From contig CBDHDJ010000001.1 of the NCBI GenBank assembly GCA_965261645.1, positions 248,001 to 312,000 of the forward strand: a stretch of DNA of 64,000 nt. Direction: 5' to 3'. Shown in pieces: positions 47,579 to 56,064 of this stretch. The number at the start of each line of letters is the position of its first letter. Position 1 is the first letter of the stretch. This stretch comes from CBDHDJ01 sp965261645 (GTDB taxonomy: Bacteria > Pseudomonadota > Alphaproteobacteria > SHVV01). Position numbers and translations under genes: made by a program. Under the pieces are notes generated by a model. It was not told the DNA's origin. It searched no databases and saw only the letters and a list, made by a program, of their open reading frames with translations.

Positions 47579-47830
47579 TCAGATCACCTTTTTCGACGGC
47601 TTGCTGGACCGTTTCTGTTTTGAGACCAACTTCCTGTCCCCCTCAAGCTTTTTGGATTTCGAAGCGGAAGCCTTCGTACCCGCCTTGCCGCAGAGGCGCT
47701 CATACTCTTCGACAGCGATAACCACGACGACGGATCGCCCGTACTTTTCGATGGCGACGGGCTCGGCCCTTGCCAGATCGATGAGCCGACCGAAGCCGTT
47801 CTTGGCGTCGCGCGCCGACATGCGCTGCAT
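47579..47830 (-). CDS. Type II toxin-antitoxin antitoxin, Phd/YefM family
   Basis: The 83-residue protein has the Phd/YefM N-terminal DNA-binding pattern: MSARDAKNGFGRLIDLARAE, PVAIEKYGRSVVVVIAVEEY and ERL. A Lys/Ser-rich tail replaces the usual toxin-binding segment. The expected toxin (Doc, RelE or PIN) does not follow; instead hsdM starts one base after its stop. It may be an orphan, or a regulator of the restriction operon as seen for some R-M loci. Confidence 0.85.
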   Translation of the reverse strand: MQRMSARDAKNGFGRLIDLARAEPVAIEKYGRSVVVVIAVEEYERLCGKAGTKASASKSKKLEGDRKLVSKQKRSSKPSKKVI

Positions 47831-48170
47831 GGATCATCCCCCAGCCAGTTGGAGCTACTTTAGCCATCAATTTCGCGGCTTGATAGGGAGGTGATGGACC
47901 GGCGTTGGTCAGGCAAATGCGAGGGTTCGCCTTTGTTCCGTCCATTCGGTCGGGATCGGTCCCAGAAGGGCGTCCATCCGCAGGCCGGCCGGCTGCCTTC
48001 CGTCGAGAATCGCCTCGACGATGTCCGGCGCGAGAAGGGTCAGGCACGTTCGCATCACCGGTAGCGGACAAGTACCTGAATCATATACACGAGGTGCGGC
48101 AACCCGAGGGGTCGTTGCGGTGTGTCGCCTGCGTGACTCGATCGAACGACGCGGCCTGACACAGCACTTA
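47831..48170. other. Stretch holding a recombinase-type remnant only
   Basis: The 340 bases between the antitoxin gene and the IS630 element hold no intact gene. On the minus strand, 47909-48064 encodes the recombinase-like scrap listed separately. The rest shows no signal that I recognise. Confidence 0.5.
47909..48064 (-). pseudogene. Recombinase C-terminal remnant
   Basis: The minus strand reads CLTLLAPDIVEAILDGRQPA and then GLRMDALLGPIPTEWTEQRR. The APDIVEAILxGRQP string with a following W-x-E-Q-R is typical of the extreme C-terminus of large serine recombinases in alphaproteobacteria. Upstream homology is lost within a few codons. It is a scrap of a former integrated element, consistent with the broken hsdM beside it. 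Confidence 0.5.
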
Positions 48171-49331
48171 TACCAACGGCGCAAAATTCTGACTCGCAAG
48201 GGATTCCCTTTTTGGGCTGGATGTGATTCAAGGCTGGCGAAGGAGATTCGCCATGTCAGTATGCATTGCTCTTCGGGACGACTACGACAGCATTGAGCTC
48301 CGGTGTTTGGCCAAGCACAGTCGCGATCCCCGCCAAGTTCGCCGGCTTTTGGCCTTGGCGGCGGTTTACGACGGCATGAGCCGAGCGGAAGCCGCTAAGG
48401 TCGGCGGCATGGATCGCCAGACGCTGAGAGACTGGGCGCACCGCTTCAACGATGAAGGGGCAGACGGCTTGAAGAACCGTCCCGGTGCGGGCCGCCCCCG
48501 GCTCTTGACCGACGAGCAGATGGGCGAACTGTCGGTGATCGTCGAAACGGGCCCCGATCCAAAGATTGACGGTGTGGTTCGCTGGCGGCGGGTTGACCTG
48601 AAACGGGTGATCGAAGAACGCTTTGGCGTGATCTATAGCGAGCGGGCGATCTCCGACCTTCTCGTCGCGCTGTCCTTCTCCCACATCAGCGCCCGGCCGC
48701 AGCACCCCAAGCAGGACCAGCGGGTGATCGAGGCGTTCAAAAAAACTTCCCCCGCACGCTCGCTGCCCACCTAGCCGGTCTGCCCAAGACCAAGCGGGTC
48801 GAGATCTGGTTCCAAGACGAGGCCAGGCTGGGACAGAAGAACGGGCGTGTGCGCATTTGGGCGAAGAAGGGAACAAGGCCACGCCTGCCCGCCGATCAGC
48901 GCTACACGAACGCCTACCTCTTTGGCGCAATCTGTCCCATGGGAGCCAAGGGTGCCGCTCTCATGCTCCCCTTCGCCAACACAGCCGCCATGCAGATGCA
49001 TCTCGACGAGATCAGCTGCAACGTCGCCGCCAAGGCCCATGGCGTCGTCCTGATGGACCGCGCCGGGTGGCACAGCACCGACCAGCTCAAGGTCCCCAAG
49101 AACCTCACCATCATCCTGCTGCCATCGCGCTCGCCCGAGCTGAACCCGGTCGAGAACATCTGGCAATACCTCCGCCAGAATTGGCTCTCTAACCGCGTCT
49201 TCGAAGATTACGACGCCATCATCGAGGCCGGTTGCCAAGCCTGGAACAAACTAATCGACCAGCCCGAGACGATCATGTCCATCGGAATGAGAGATTGGGC
49301 GATTTCAGGTCAATAATTAGTGCCGTTGGTA
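48171..49331 (+). mobile_element. IS630-family insertion sequence (second copy)
   Basis: The termini CCAACGGCGCAAAATT (48173 on) and, inverted, CCAACGGCACTAATT (ending 49329) form imperfect inverted repeats flanked by TA at 48171-48172 and 49330-49331. The element carries one transposase gene split over two frames at an A7 run. Its sequence differs from the copies at 4142 and 60969, so three distinct IS630 types occur in the window. Confidence 0.9.
48253..49316 (+). CDS. IS630-family transposase, two frames joined by frameshift
   Basis: The first frame (ATG at 48253 with AAGGAG upstream, stop at 48774) encodes the DNA-binding part: SRAEAAKVGGMDRQTLRDWA and RFGVIYSERAISDLLVAL. A run of seven A residues in TTCAAAAAAACTTCC at about 48738 is the likely slip site. 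In the other frame the sequence continues FPRTLAAHLAGLPKTKRVEI, then WFQDEARLGQKNG, VLMDRAGWHSTDQL and LPSRSPELNPVENIWQYLRQ, giving the D, D, E triad. Both frames are open where needed, so this is probably an active element using programmed frameshifting. Confidence 0.88.
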
Positions 49332-49401
49332 TTAGGACGGTTTGCCGTATCCGGCGCTCTGCCATCATCGATGCGGCCTGCAGCAACTTGGTTCGTTGAG
49401 T

Positions 49402-50183
49402 TCAGGCAGCGATTGCCATGGCTGCTGCACGTGGACTGATGTTGTCGTTGGCCGGTGTGTCGGTTGCGCTGATCAGCGCGCGGAAGGTCAGAACAGCCTG
49501 TCCACCGACGATCCGCCAGCGCATGCCGGAGCGCTTCATGCGCTGTGTCACCAGGGTTTTGTTGGCAGCCTCGACCACGCCTGAGCCGATGGCGATGCCC
49601 TCTTCCTTCAGGGCGTGGTAGCGCATGCGATGGCGATGATTGCGGAAGAAGGCGAGTTCCCGCTCGGTCTCGGCCCGGTCCGGCGCAGCGGCGGCATCGC
49701 GAAGGTGGCGCAGCGCCCGGATCACCTTGGCGACGCCACGGGGATCGTGACGTAGGATCTCGCGGTACTTCTCGAACCAGCCGGGCGCCACGGCATGGTC
49801 GGACGCGGTTTGCAGATGTTCGCAAGCATGCCAGAAGTCGATCACCTCGGTTTCGGGCGACAGGGTCTCCAGGAAGGTCCAGTTGTCGGCGGCGCCATCG
49901 GCGATAGCGACGATCCCGATCTCGGGGCGTGCTCGCCTGATGTGTGCGACTTCGCTTGCAAGCTGCGCCTTCAGCGTGAGCTTGCCGCTCTCCGGCATGC
50001 GGCCGAGATAGAGGGTCTTCAGGCGCTTGCCCTCGGCGTTGTGGAAGGAGACCGTGCCGCAGGCGGCCTCGCGCCAGGAGGCCTTGGCGCGACCGTCCTC
50101 GCCGGGTCTCAGCGGCACCATGACGCCGTCGAGGGAGACCGAGGCGGTGGTCGCGTCCTGCGGTATGCCCTCGGCCTCACGGA
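49402..50183 (-). pseudogene. ISKra4-family transposase, C-terminal part
   Basis: From about 50150 down the minus strand reads TTASVSLDGVMVPLRPGEDG and then AACGTVSFHNAEGKRLKTLY, IVAIADGAADNWTFLETLSP, VIDFWHACEHLQTA, YHALKEEGIAIGSGVVEAAN and TLVTQRMKRSGMRWR. This is the catalytic half of ISKra4 transposases, with Asp, Asp and Glu. The N-terminal half is gone: an in-frame TGA appears just where an IS6-type terminus begins (50184). The element was therefore cut by IS6. Confidence 0.85.
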
Positions 50184-50769
50184 GGCCTTGTCAGAGCAAA
50201 TTGGCTTGAGCCACCTGGCGAGGTCCCTTAGCGTCTAGAAATGCAAAATCCCTTCCGATATTTCAACAGTTCACCCGAGATCATCCGGCTCACTGTGATG
50301 ATGTATGTCCGGTTCCCGCTGTCGCTGCGGCAGGTCGAGGACCTGCTGTCCGAGCGTGGCATCAACATCTGCCACGAGACCGTGCGGTACTGGTGGAACC
50401 GGTTCGGTCCGCTGTTTGCAGCCGAGATCCGGAGGCGTCGGGTTCATCGTCATTGGTATTCGAACTGGCGCTGGCACCTTGATGAGGTGTTCGTGCGGAT
50501 CAACGGGAAGACCTGCTATTTGTGGCGCGCCGTTGACCACGAAGGTGAAGTGCTTGAGGTTTTTGCAACGAAACGGCGGGATCGCAGGGCCGCACTCAGG
50601 TTTCTGAAACGCGCGATGAAGCGTTATGGCCGGCCAGCTTCGATCGTCACGGACGGGCTTCCGTCCTACCGGGCTGCCATGACTGTGATCGGCAATGCGG
50701 CCGCCCGGACCTGCGGTCGTTGGCTCAACAACGGGGCCGAGAACTCGCACCAGCCGTTCCGATGACGGG
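50184..50769 (+). mobile_element. IS6-family element, truncated by IS3
   Basis: A possible IS6-like end, GGCCTTGTCAGAGCAAA, lies at 50184-50200, followed by the transposase gene. The other end is missing: at 50770 the sequence changes to the IS3 terminus TGTCCGTCATC. The left boundary is judged from resemblance to IS6 ends and from where the ISKra4 frame breaks. Confidence 0.6.
50241..50765 (+). pseudogene. IS6-family transposase, 3' truncated
   Basis: The frame encodes about 174 residues of a roughly 230-residue DDE transposase: FPLSLRQVEDLLSERGINIC, the first Asp in WHLDEVFVRINGKTCYLWRA, the second in ASIVTDGLPSYRAAM, and the Glu region GAENSHQPFR. The normal C-terminus after HQPFRRRE is lost where the IS3 element starts. 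It keeps all three catalytic positions but lacks the final helix region, so it is probably inactive. Confidence 0.85.
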
Positions 50770-51823
50770 TGTCCGTCATCAAAACAAATGGGACTGTTGA
50801 GCGTGTTTCATAGGGAGGATCTGGCTCATCTTTGTTTGATGTTAAGCCGCTTGGCTTTGATGGTTCAAGCGGCGGTTTTGGGGGGTCAGTTTTTTGATCT
50901 TTTTTTCTCTTTTCGATGATGGCGGTGTGGCGTCCAAAGTAGGCGTCGGCTGGAGTTACGTTGCCGATGCTCTCGTGGTAGCGTTGGTTGTTGTAGTGAT
51001 CGACGAAGGCGCTGATCTGGTTTTCGAGATCGCCGGGTAGATAATAATTTTCAAGCAGGATCCGGTTCTTCAGCGTTTGATGCCAGCGCTCGATCTTGCC
51101 CTGGGTTTGCGGGTGATACGGTGCGCCCCGAACGTGATCCATACCGTGGTCCTCGAGCCATTCAGCCAGATCGCCGGAGATATAGGACGAGCCGTTGTCG
51201 CTGAGCAGCTTCGGCTTGTGGACGACATTGGCGCGATTGCAGCCTGAGGCTTCTAGCGCCAACTTCAGTGTTGCCGTCACATCGTCCGCCGTCATGTTGG
51301 TGCAGAGCTTCCAAGCAATGATGTAGCGGGAATAGTCGTCCAGGATGGTCGACAGGTAAAACCAGCCCCAGCCGATGACCTTGAGATAGGTGAAGTCGGT
51401 CTGCCACAGCTGGTTCGGCGCCGTGGTCTTGTCGCGGAACTCATCGGCTGCCTTGATGACCACGAAAGCGGGGCTGGTGATCAGGTCGTGGGCCTTGAGA
51501 AGCCGGTAAACCGAGGCTTCCGAGACAAAGTAGCCCCTGGTGTCCGTAAACCTGACGGCCAGTTCCCGGGGCGACAGTTGCGTCTCCTCCAGGGCAAGAT
51601 CGATGATCTGCCCCCGGACATCATCCGGGATCCGGTTCCACACCCGGCCTGGGCTGCTGTTGCGATCCTAAAGACCGGCGTCGCCAAAGGCCAGAAAGCG
51701 ATCGTACCAGCGATAAAAGGTGGTCTTCGGAATGCCCAGCTTGTCCAAAGTGGACCCGACGCCCAGGTGGGACTGCTCGACCAGGCGGATGATCTCCAGC
51801 TTCTCGGATGCGGGATACCTCAT
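50770..51823 (-). pseudogene. IS3-family transposase orfB with internal stop
   Basis: The gene starts MRYPASEKLEIIRLVEQSHL at 51823 and has the rve integrase core: LWQTDFTYLKVIGWGWFYLS (first Asp), KLLSDNGSSYISGDLAEWLE (second Asp) and HPQTQGKIERWHQTLKNRIL (Glu). A TAG at 51668-51670 interrupts it after codon 51, between FGDAGL and DRNSSPGRVWNR, where Gln or Glu is expected. No in-frame stop occurs before the terminus at 50770, so the frame runs out of the element. The amber codon probably silences this copy unless suppressed. Confidence 0.8.
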
Positions 51824-52194
51824 TCCTCGTCTCCCCCATGCCCGATCATGTTTTTTTTGAGAAGCCGGTTCTCCAGCGAAAGTTCGGCGACCAACTCCTT
51901 CAAGTCGCGCATCTCCTGGCGCAGGCCTTTAACCTCGCCCGAGGTCGCTTGGCGCCCGGTGTCGCCGGCGAGCCGCTTCTTGCCCGCTTCCAAAAACTCT
52001 TTCGACCAGCTGTAATACAGACCCTCGGCGATGCCCTCGCGGCGGCACAAGGCGGCGATGCTCTCCTCGCCGCGCAGGCCCGACACCACGATCCGGATCT
52101 TCTCCTCAGCCGTATACTGCTTGCGTGTCTTGCGGCGAATATCCCGAACCGTTCCATCCGCCGGGTCGTTCTTGCTCATTGATTTCTGTCTCAT
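51820..52194 (-). CDS. IS3-family transposase orfA
   Basis: The 124-residue protein has the orfA helix-turn-helix (YTAEEKIRIVVSGLRGEESI, AALCRREGIAEGLYYSWSKE) and a C-terminal leucine-zipper-like helix (EMRDLKELVAELSLENRLLK). Its TGA overlaps the orfB ATG as ATGA, allowing coupling or frameshift to an orfAB fusion. The first Met (52194) or the Met five codons later may be used. Confidence 0.9.
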   Translation of the reverse strand: MRQKSMSKNDPADGTVRDIRRKTRKQYTAEEKIRIVVSGLRGEESIAALCRREGIAEGLYYSWSKEFLEAGKKRLAGDTGRQATSGEVKGLRQEMRDLKELVAELSLENRLLKKNMIGHGGDEE

Positions 52195-52281
52195 CTTCGT
52201 TCCCTTCGGTCACTACGATGAGACAGAAATCCTCCGGTATGCAATTACCTCAATTTGTCCCAAAGGCGCTGACGTCAGACA

Positions 52282-52691
52282 CATCGACGATAGAGGCCGG
52301 GAAACGCGAACGGCGGGCGATCCTCCTCTCCGGCCAACCGGAACCACGCCGCTGCCTTGATCGGGTTGCTATTCGCACCTGGAATCGATTCGCTCGGGTG
52401 ATACTCGGCAAACGATGTCGCCGGCACCAGGCAGCGCTGGCTCACATTGAGGATGACGCCCCAGCTCTTGTACAGATTCCGCGCATTGGTCACCCAGCTG
52501 CGCGGGGTCCTGTCCCATCCCCACCGGGCCTTGACCAGTTCCCGGGCGCCGTCATCGCCGATCCGGACGATCGGCACTTCGGCATCCGGAAAGATCGCCG
52601 TAAGCGGTTCCTGATTGCCCAGCCGATCCAGAGCGTTGAACAAGTGCCGCATTGCGTCCTGCGGCATCGTGTTGGCGTACAAGTTGCACAT
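52282..52691 (-). pseudogene. SRAP (SOS-response associated peptidase) protein, 3' truncated by IS3
   Basis: SRAP proteins (YedK/HMCES) shield abasic sites in single-stranded DNA by a covalent bond through Cys2. The fragment starts MCNLYANTMPQDAMRHLF after a strong GTAGGAGGG site. It has the DNA-contact segments KARWGWDRTP and NARNLYKSWG, and CLVPATSFAEYHPSE with the active-site Glu. It stops at the IS3 end after about 135 of roughly 220 residues; the conserved His-containing C-terminal part is missing. It lies just downstream of dnaE2. Confidence 0.85.
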
Positions 52692-52815
52692 TGAACCCTC
52701 CTACGGCTACCGCGTCGCCGCCGTTGATCGTGGCCCCGGCCAATTGATATCCCGAAACTCGGCGCCTTGCGTGGGTTTCAGGGCCGACCCCAAACCTTTA
52801 CATCCAGCGCCGCGT

Positions 52816-55800
52816 TCAATGGAAGTCCCGGCTTTTAGGGACGATGCGCACGTCACGGGGGTGGCGCGATGCGGGCGCGGGCATCGGCAGGCCGGTCCCG
52901 TTCGCGTGGAACGCGGCCGATCCGGAACCACCGGAGGCAAGGCGCAAGAGCACGTCGGAGCGGTCTTCCAGACTCCGGGCCACCACATGGACGATCTCCA
53001 CGTCGCGCTGCACATGGCCCTGGACCGCCAGCAGCCGGGACTGCATGACGGCCTTGCGGCAGTCCGCCATCACCTTGGGCCACACGACGAGATTGGCGAC
53101 CCCGGTCTCGTCCTCAAGGGTGATGAAGCAGACGCCCTTGGCACTGCCCGGCCGCTGCCTGACCAGGACCAGGCCCGCAAGCTTGACCTTTTGCCCGTTG
53201 CGGCTGCGCTTGAGATCGGCGGCGGAGATATAGCGCTGTTTGCGCAGGCTCTTGCGCAGAAAGGACAGGGGATGCGCCTTCAGCGAAAGGCGCAGCGTCC
53301 GGTAGTCCTCGACGACCTGCTCGCAGACCGGCATGACCGGCAAGGAAACCGGCGGCTCGCTACCCTCATCGCGGACCGACCGGAACAGAGGCAGGTCGGG
53401 CGCGTCCTTCAGCGCCCTGGCCTCCCAAAGCGCCTGCCTGCGGTCGATGTCGAGCGACCGGAAAGCATCGGCCGCGGCCAGCCGGCGGATCGCAGCGGCG
53501 CTCAGTCCGGCGCGCTCCTGCAATTCCCGGAGGTCACCGTAAGGCCGCTCGCGATGGTCCATGATCCGCTGCCCGGCCTCCTGGCGCAGCCCCTCGATCC
53601 GGCGCAACCCCAGCCGAACCGCAAACCGCTCCGCGCCGGTGGGCTCCAGCGTCGTGTCCCAGTCCGAATAGTTCACATCCGGTTGCCGCAGTTCGATCCG
53701 GTGCTCGCGTGCATCGCGCACGATCTGAGCCGGCGCGTAGAACCCCATGGGTTGGGAGTTGAGCAGCGCGGTGCAAAAGACATCCGGGAAGTGGCATTTA
53801 ATCCAGCTTGAGACATAGACCAGCAGGGCGAACGAGGCCGCATGGCTCTCGGGGAACCCGTATTCCCCGAACCCCTTGATCTGCTCGAAACAACGTTTGG
53901 CGAATTCCGGATCGTAGCCCCGCGCTATCATGCGCCCGACCATCTTCTCCTCCAGCGCGCCGATGGTGCACCGGGAACGGAACGTCGCCATCGCCTTGCG
54001 CAGCTCATTGGCCTCGGCGGGCGAGAACTTCGCCGCGTCGATGGCGATCTTCATCGCCTGCTCCTGGAATATCGGCACGCCCAGGGTGCGGCCGAGAATG
54101 TTCTTCAGCTCTAGCGGATCGTGCGGCGGGCCGGGGCTCGGGTAGTCCACCGGCTCCTCCCCTGACCGGCGGCGCAGGTAGGGATGCACCATGTCGCCCT
54201 GGATTGGGCCGGGACGGACGATGGCAACCTCGATCACCAGATCATAGAACCGGCGCGGGCGCAGGCGCGGCAGCATGTTCATCTGCGCCCGGCTTTCGAC
54301 CTGGAAGACGCCGACGCTGTCACCCCGGCAGAGCATGTCGTAGACCCGCGGGTCCTCTTGCGGGATGCTCGCCAGGGTATGGGACTGTCCGTGGTGGGCC
54401 TCGATCAGATCGAAGCACTTGCGGATGCAGGTGAGCATGCCGAGCGCCAGGATGTCGATCTTGAGGATGCCTAGCGCGTCGATATCGTCCTTGTCCCATT
54501 CGATGAAGCTGCGCTCCGCCATGGCGCCGTTGCCGATCGGCACGGTTTCGGTCAACGGACGTTCGGTCAGGATGAAGCCGCCGACATGCTGGCCGAGATG
54601 CCGGGGCATGCCGATCAACTGCCGGGCCAGGAGAATGGTCCGGCGCAGAACCGGATCGGCCATGTCGAGCCCGGCCTCGTTCGCATGTCCGTGATCGACG
54701 TCTTGTCCCCAGCTGCCCCAGACGGTCTTCGCCAACACACCTGTCACGTCCTCGGACAGGCCCATGACCTTGCCCACCTCGCGGATGGCCGAGCGGGGGC
54801 GGTAATGGATCACCGTGGCGCAGAGGCCGGCCCGGTCGCGCCCATACTTGCCGTAGATATGCTGGATCACCTCCTCGCGCCGTTCGTGCTCAAAATCCAC
54901 GTCGATATCGGGCGGCTCCTTGCGCTCCTCGCTGATGAAACGCTCGAATAGAAGATCGTGTTTGGCGGGGTCCACGGCGGTGATGCCCAGCACATAGCAG
55001 ACGGCGGAATTGGCGGCCGAGCCGCGCCCCTGACAGAGGATCGGCGGCGAGGCCTCATGCCTGGCGAAGCGGACGAGGTCATGGACCGTCAGGAAATACC
55101 GCGCGATGTCGAGCTTTTCGATCATCGCCAGTTCTTTCTTCAGGAGCGCCACGATCTCCGGGCTAACACCATCGGGATAGCGCCATTGCGCGCCTTGCCA
55201 GGTGAGTTGTTCCAGCCGGTCCTGGGGGCGCATGCCCTCCGGGACCGCCTCGCGCGGATATTCGTAGGCGAGTTCCTCGAGATCGAACCGGCAGGCATCG
55301 GCGACGTCGCGTGCGGCGCGGACGGCATGCGGCCATTCGGAAAAGAGACGGATCATTTCCCGCGGCGGCTTCAGATGCCGTTCGGCGCTCGGTTCCAGCC
55401 GGAAGCCGGCGGTGGCCAGGGTGCATTTCTCGCGGATGCAGGTCATCACGTCTTGCAAGGGCCGCCTCGCGGGTTCGTGGTAGAGCACATCGTTGGTGGC
55501 GAGAATGCCGAGACCGTGGGCGGCGGCGAGCCGGTCGAGCCGGTTGATCCGCGCCCGGTCCTCGCCCCGGTAGAGGCAGGACGCCGCGATGTGGCCCAGG
55601 CTTGGCAGCCGTTCGGCCAGTCCGGGCAGGCCGCGGGCGAAGCGCTCAACGTCGCCGGGCGGCACGGCGATCAGCTGGAGGTCCGTTCCTTCGGCGGCCA
55701 AGTCGTCGAGCGTCAGATCGCAGACGCCTTTCTTCTGCCAGTTCCCTTGCCGATCACGCATCTTGCCTTTTGAAAGCAGGCGGGAAAGCCGGCCATAGGC

Positions 55801-56064
55801 ATCGCGGTCCTTGGGATAGGCCAGGAATGTCTCGCCGCTCGCCAGTGATAAGCGGCAGCCGATGACCGGCCGCAGGCCCGCCTTCCGTGCCTCCACGTGA
55901 AGTCGCACGACTCCGGCGAGCGTATTGAGGTCGGCGATACCGATGGCGTCGTGGCCCTGTACACAGGCGGTCAGCACCAACTCTGCCGCGTCCGATGCCC
56001 CGCGCAGGAAAGAAAAGCCGGAAGCGACTGCGAGCTCGACGAAGGGTGCGCGGCCCGCCGTCAT
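52816..56064 (-). CDS. dnaE2: Error-prone DNA polymerase DnaE2 (ImuC)
   Basis: DnaE2 is a second alpha-type polymerase III used for translesion synthesis with ImuA and ImuB. The 1082-residue product has the PHP domain (FVELAVASGFSFLRGASDAA, VRLHVEARKAGLRPVIGCRL), the polymerase site PDIDVDFEHERREEVIQHIY, AANSAVCYVLGITAVDPAKH, tandem HhH and an OB domain (GLVLVRQRPGSAKGVCFITL). The ATG at 56064 overlaps the imuB stop (ATGA). The open frame upstream to 57309 is the antisense-like shadow of imuB and is not part of it. Confidence 0.96.
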   Translation of the reverse strand: MTAGRAPFVELAVASGFSFLRGASDAAELVLTACVQGHDAIGIADLNTLAGVVRLHVEARKAGLRPVIGCRLSLASGETFLAYPKDRDAYGRLSRLLSKGKMRDRQGNWQKKGVCDLTLDDLAAEGTDLQLIAVPPGDVERFARGLPGLAERLPSLGHIAASCLYRGEDRARINRLDRLAAAHGLGILATNDVLYHEPARRPLQDVMTCIREKCTLATAGFRLEPSAERHLKPPREMIRLFSEWPHAVRAARDVADACRFDLEELAYEYPREAVPEGMRPQDRLEQLTWQGAQWRYPDGVSPEIVALLKKELAMIEKLDIARYFLTVHDLVRFARHEASPPILCQGRGSAANSAVCYVLGITAVDPAKHDLLFERFISEERKEPPDIDVDFEHERREEVIQHIYGKYGRDRAGLCATVIHYRPRSAIREVGKVMGLSEDVTGVLAKTVWGSWGQDVDHGHANEAGLDMADPVLRRTILLARQLIGMPRHLGQHVGGFILTERPLTETVPIGNGAMAERSFIEWDKDDIDALGILKIDILALGMLTCIRKCFDLIEAHHGQSHTLASIPQEDPRVYDMLCRGDSVGVFQVESRAQMNMLPRLRPRRFYDLVIEVAIVRPGPIQGDMVHPYLRRRSGEEPVDYPSPGPPHDPLELKNILGRTLGVPIFQEQAMKIAIDAAKFSPAEANELRKAMATFRSRCTIGALEEKMVGRMIARGYDPEFAKRCFEQIKGFGEYGFPESHAASFALLVYVSSWIKCHFPDVFCTALLNSQPMGFYAPAQIVRDAREHRIELRQPDVNYSDWDTTLEPTGAERFAVRLGLRRIEGLRQEAGQRIMDHRERPYGDLRELQERAGLSAAAIRRLAAADAFRSLDIDRRQALWEARALKDAPDLPLFRSVRDEGSEPPVSLPVMPVCEQVVEDYRTLRLSLKAHPLSFLRKSLRKQRYISAADLKRSRNGQKVKLAGLVLVRQRPGSAKGVCFITLEDETGVANLVVWPKVMADCRKAVMQSRLLAVQGHVQRDVEIVHVVARSLEDRSDVLLRLASGGSGSAAFHANGTGLPMPAPASRHPRDVRIVPKSRDFH

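Larger units (their letters stand above)
50770..52281 (-). mobile_element. IS3-family insertion sequence, full length
   Basis: The 1512-bp element has terminal repeats TGTCCGTCATCA (from 50770) and, inverted, TGTCTGACGTCA (ending 52281). The first 25 bases match at about 17 positions. orfA and orfB lie on the minus strand with an ATGA overlap. The right 211 bases are repeated exactly at 1-211. No target duplication is seen: the left flank is an IS6 transposase gene and the right flank an SRAP gene. The junctions were therefore changed after insertion. Confidence 0.9.
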
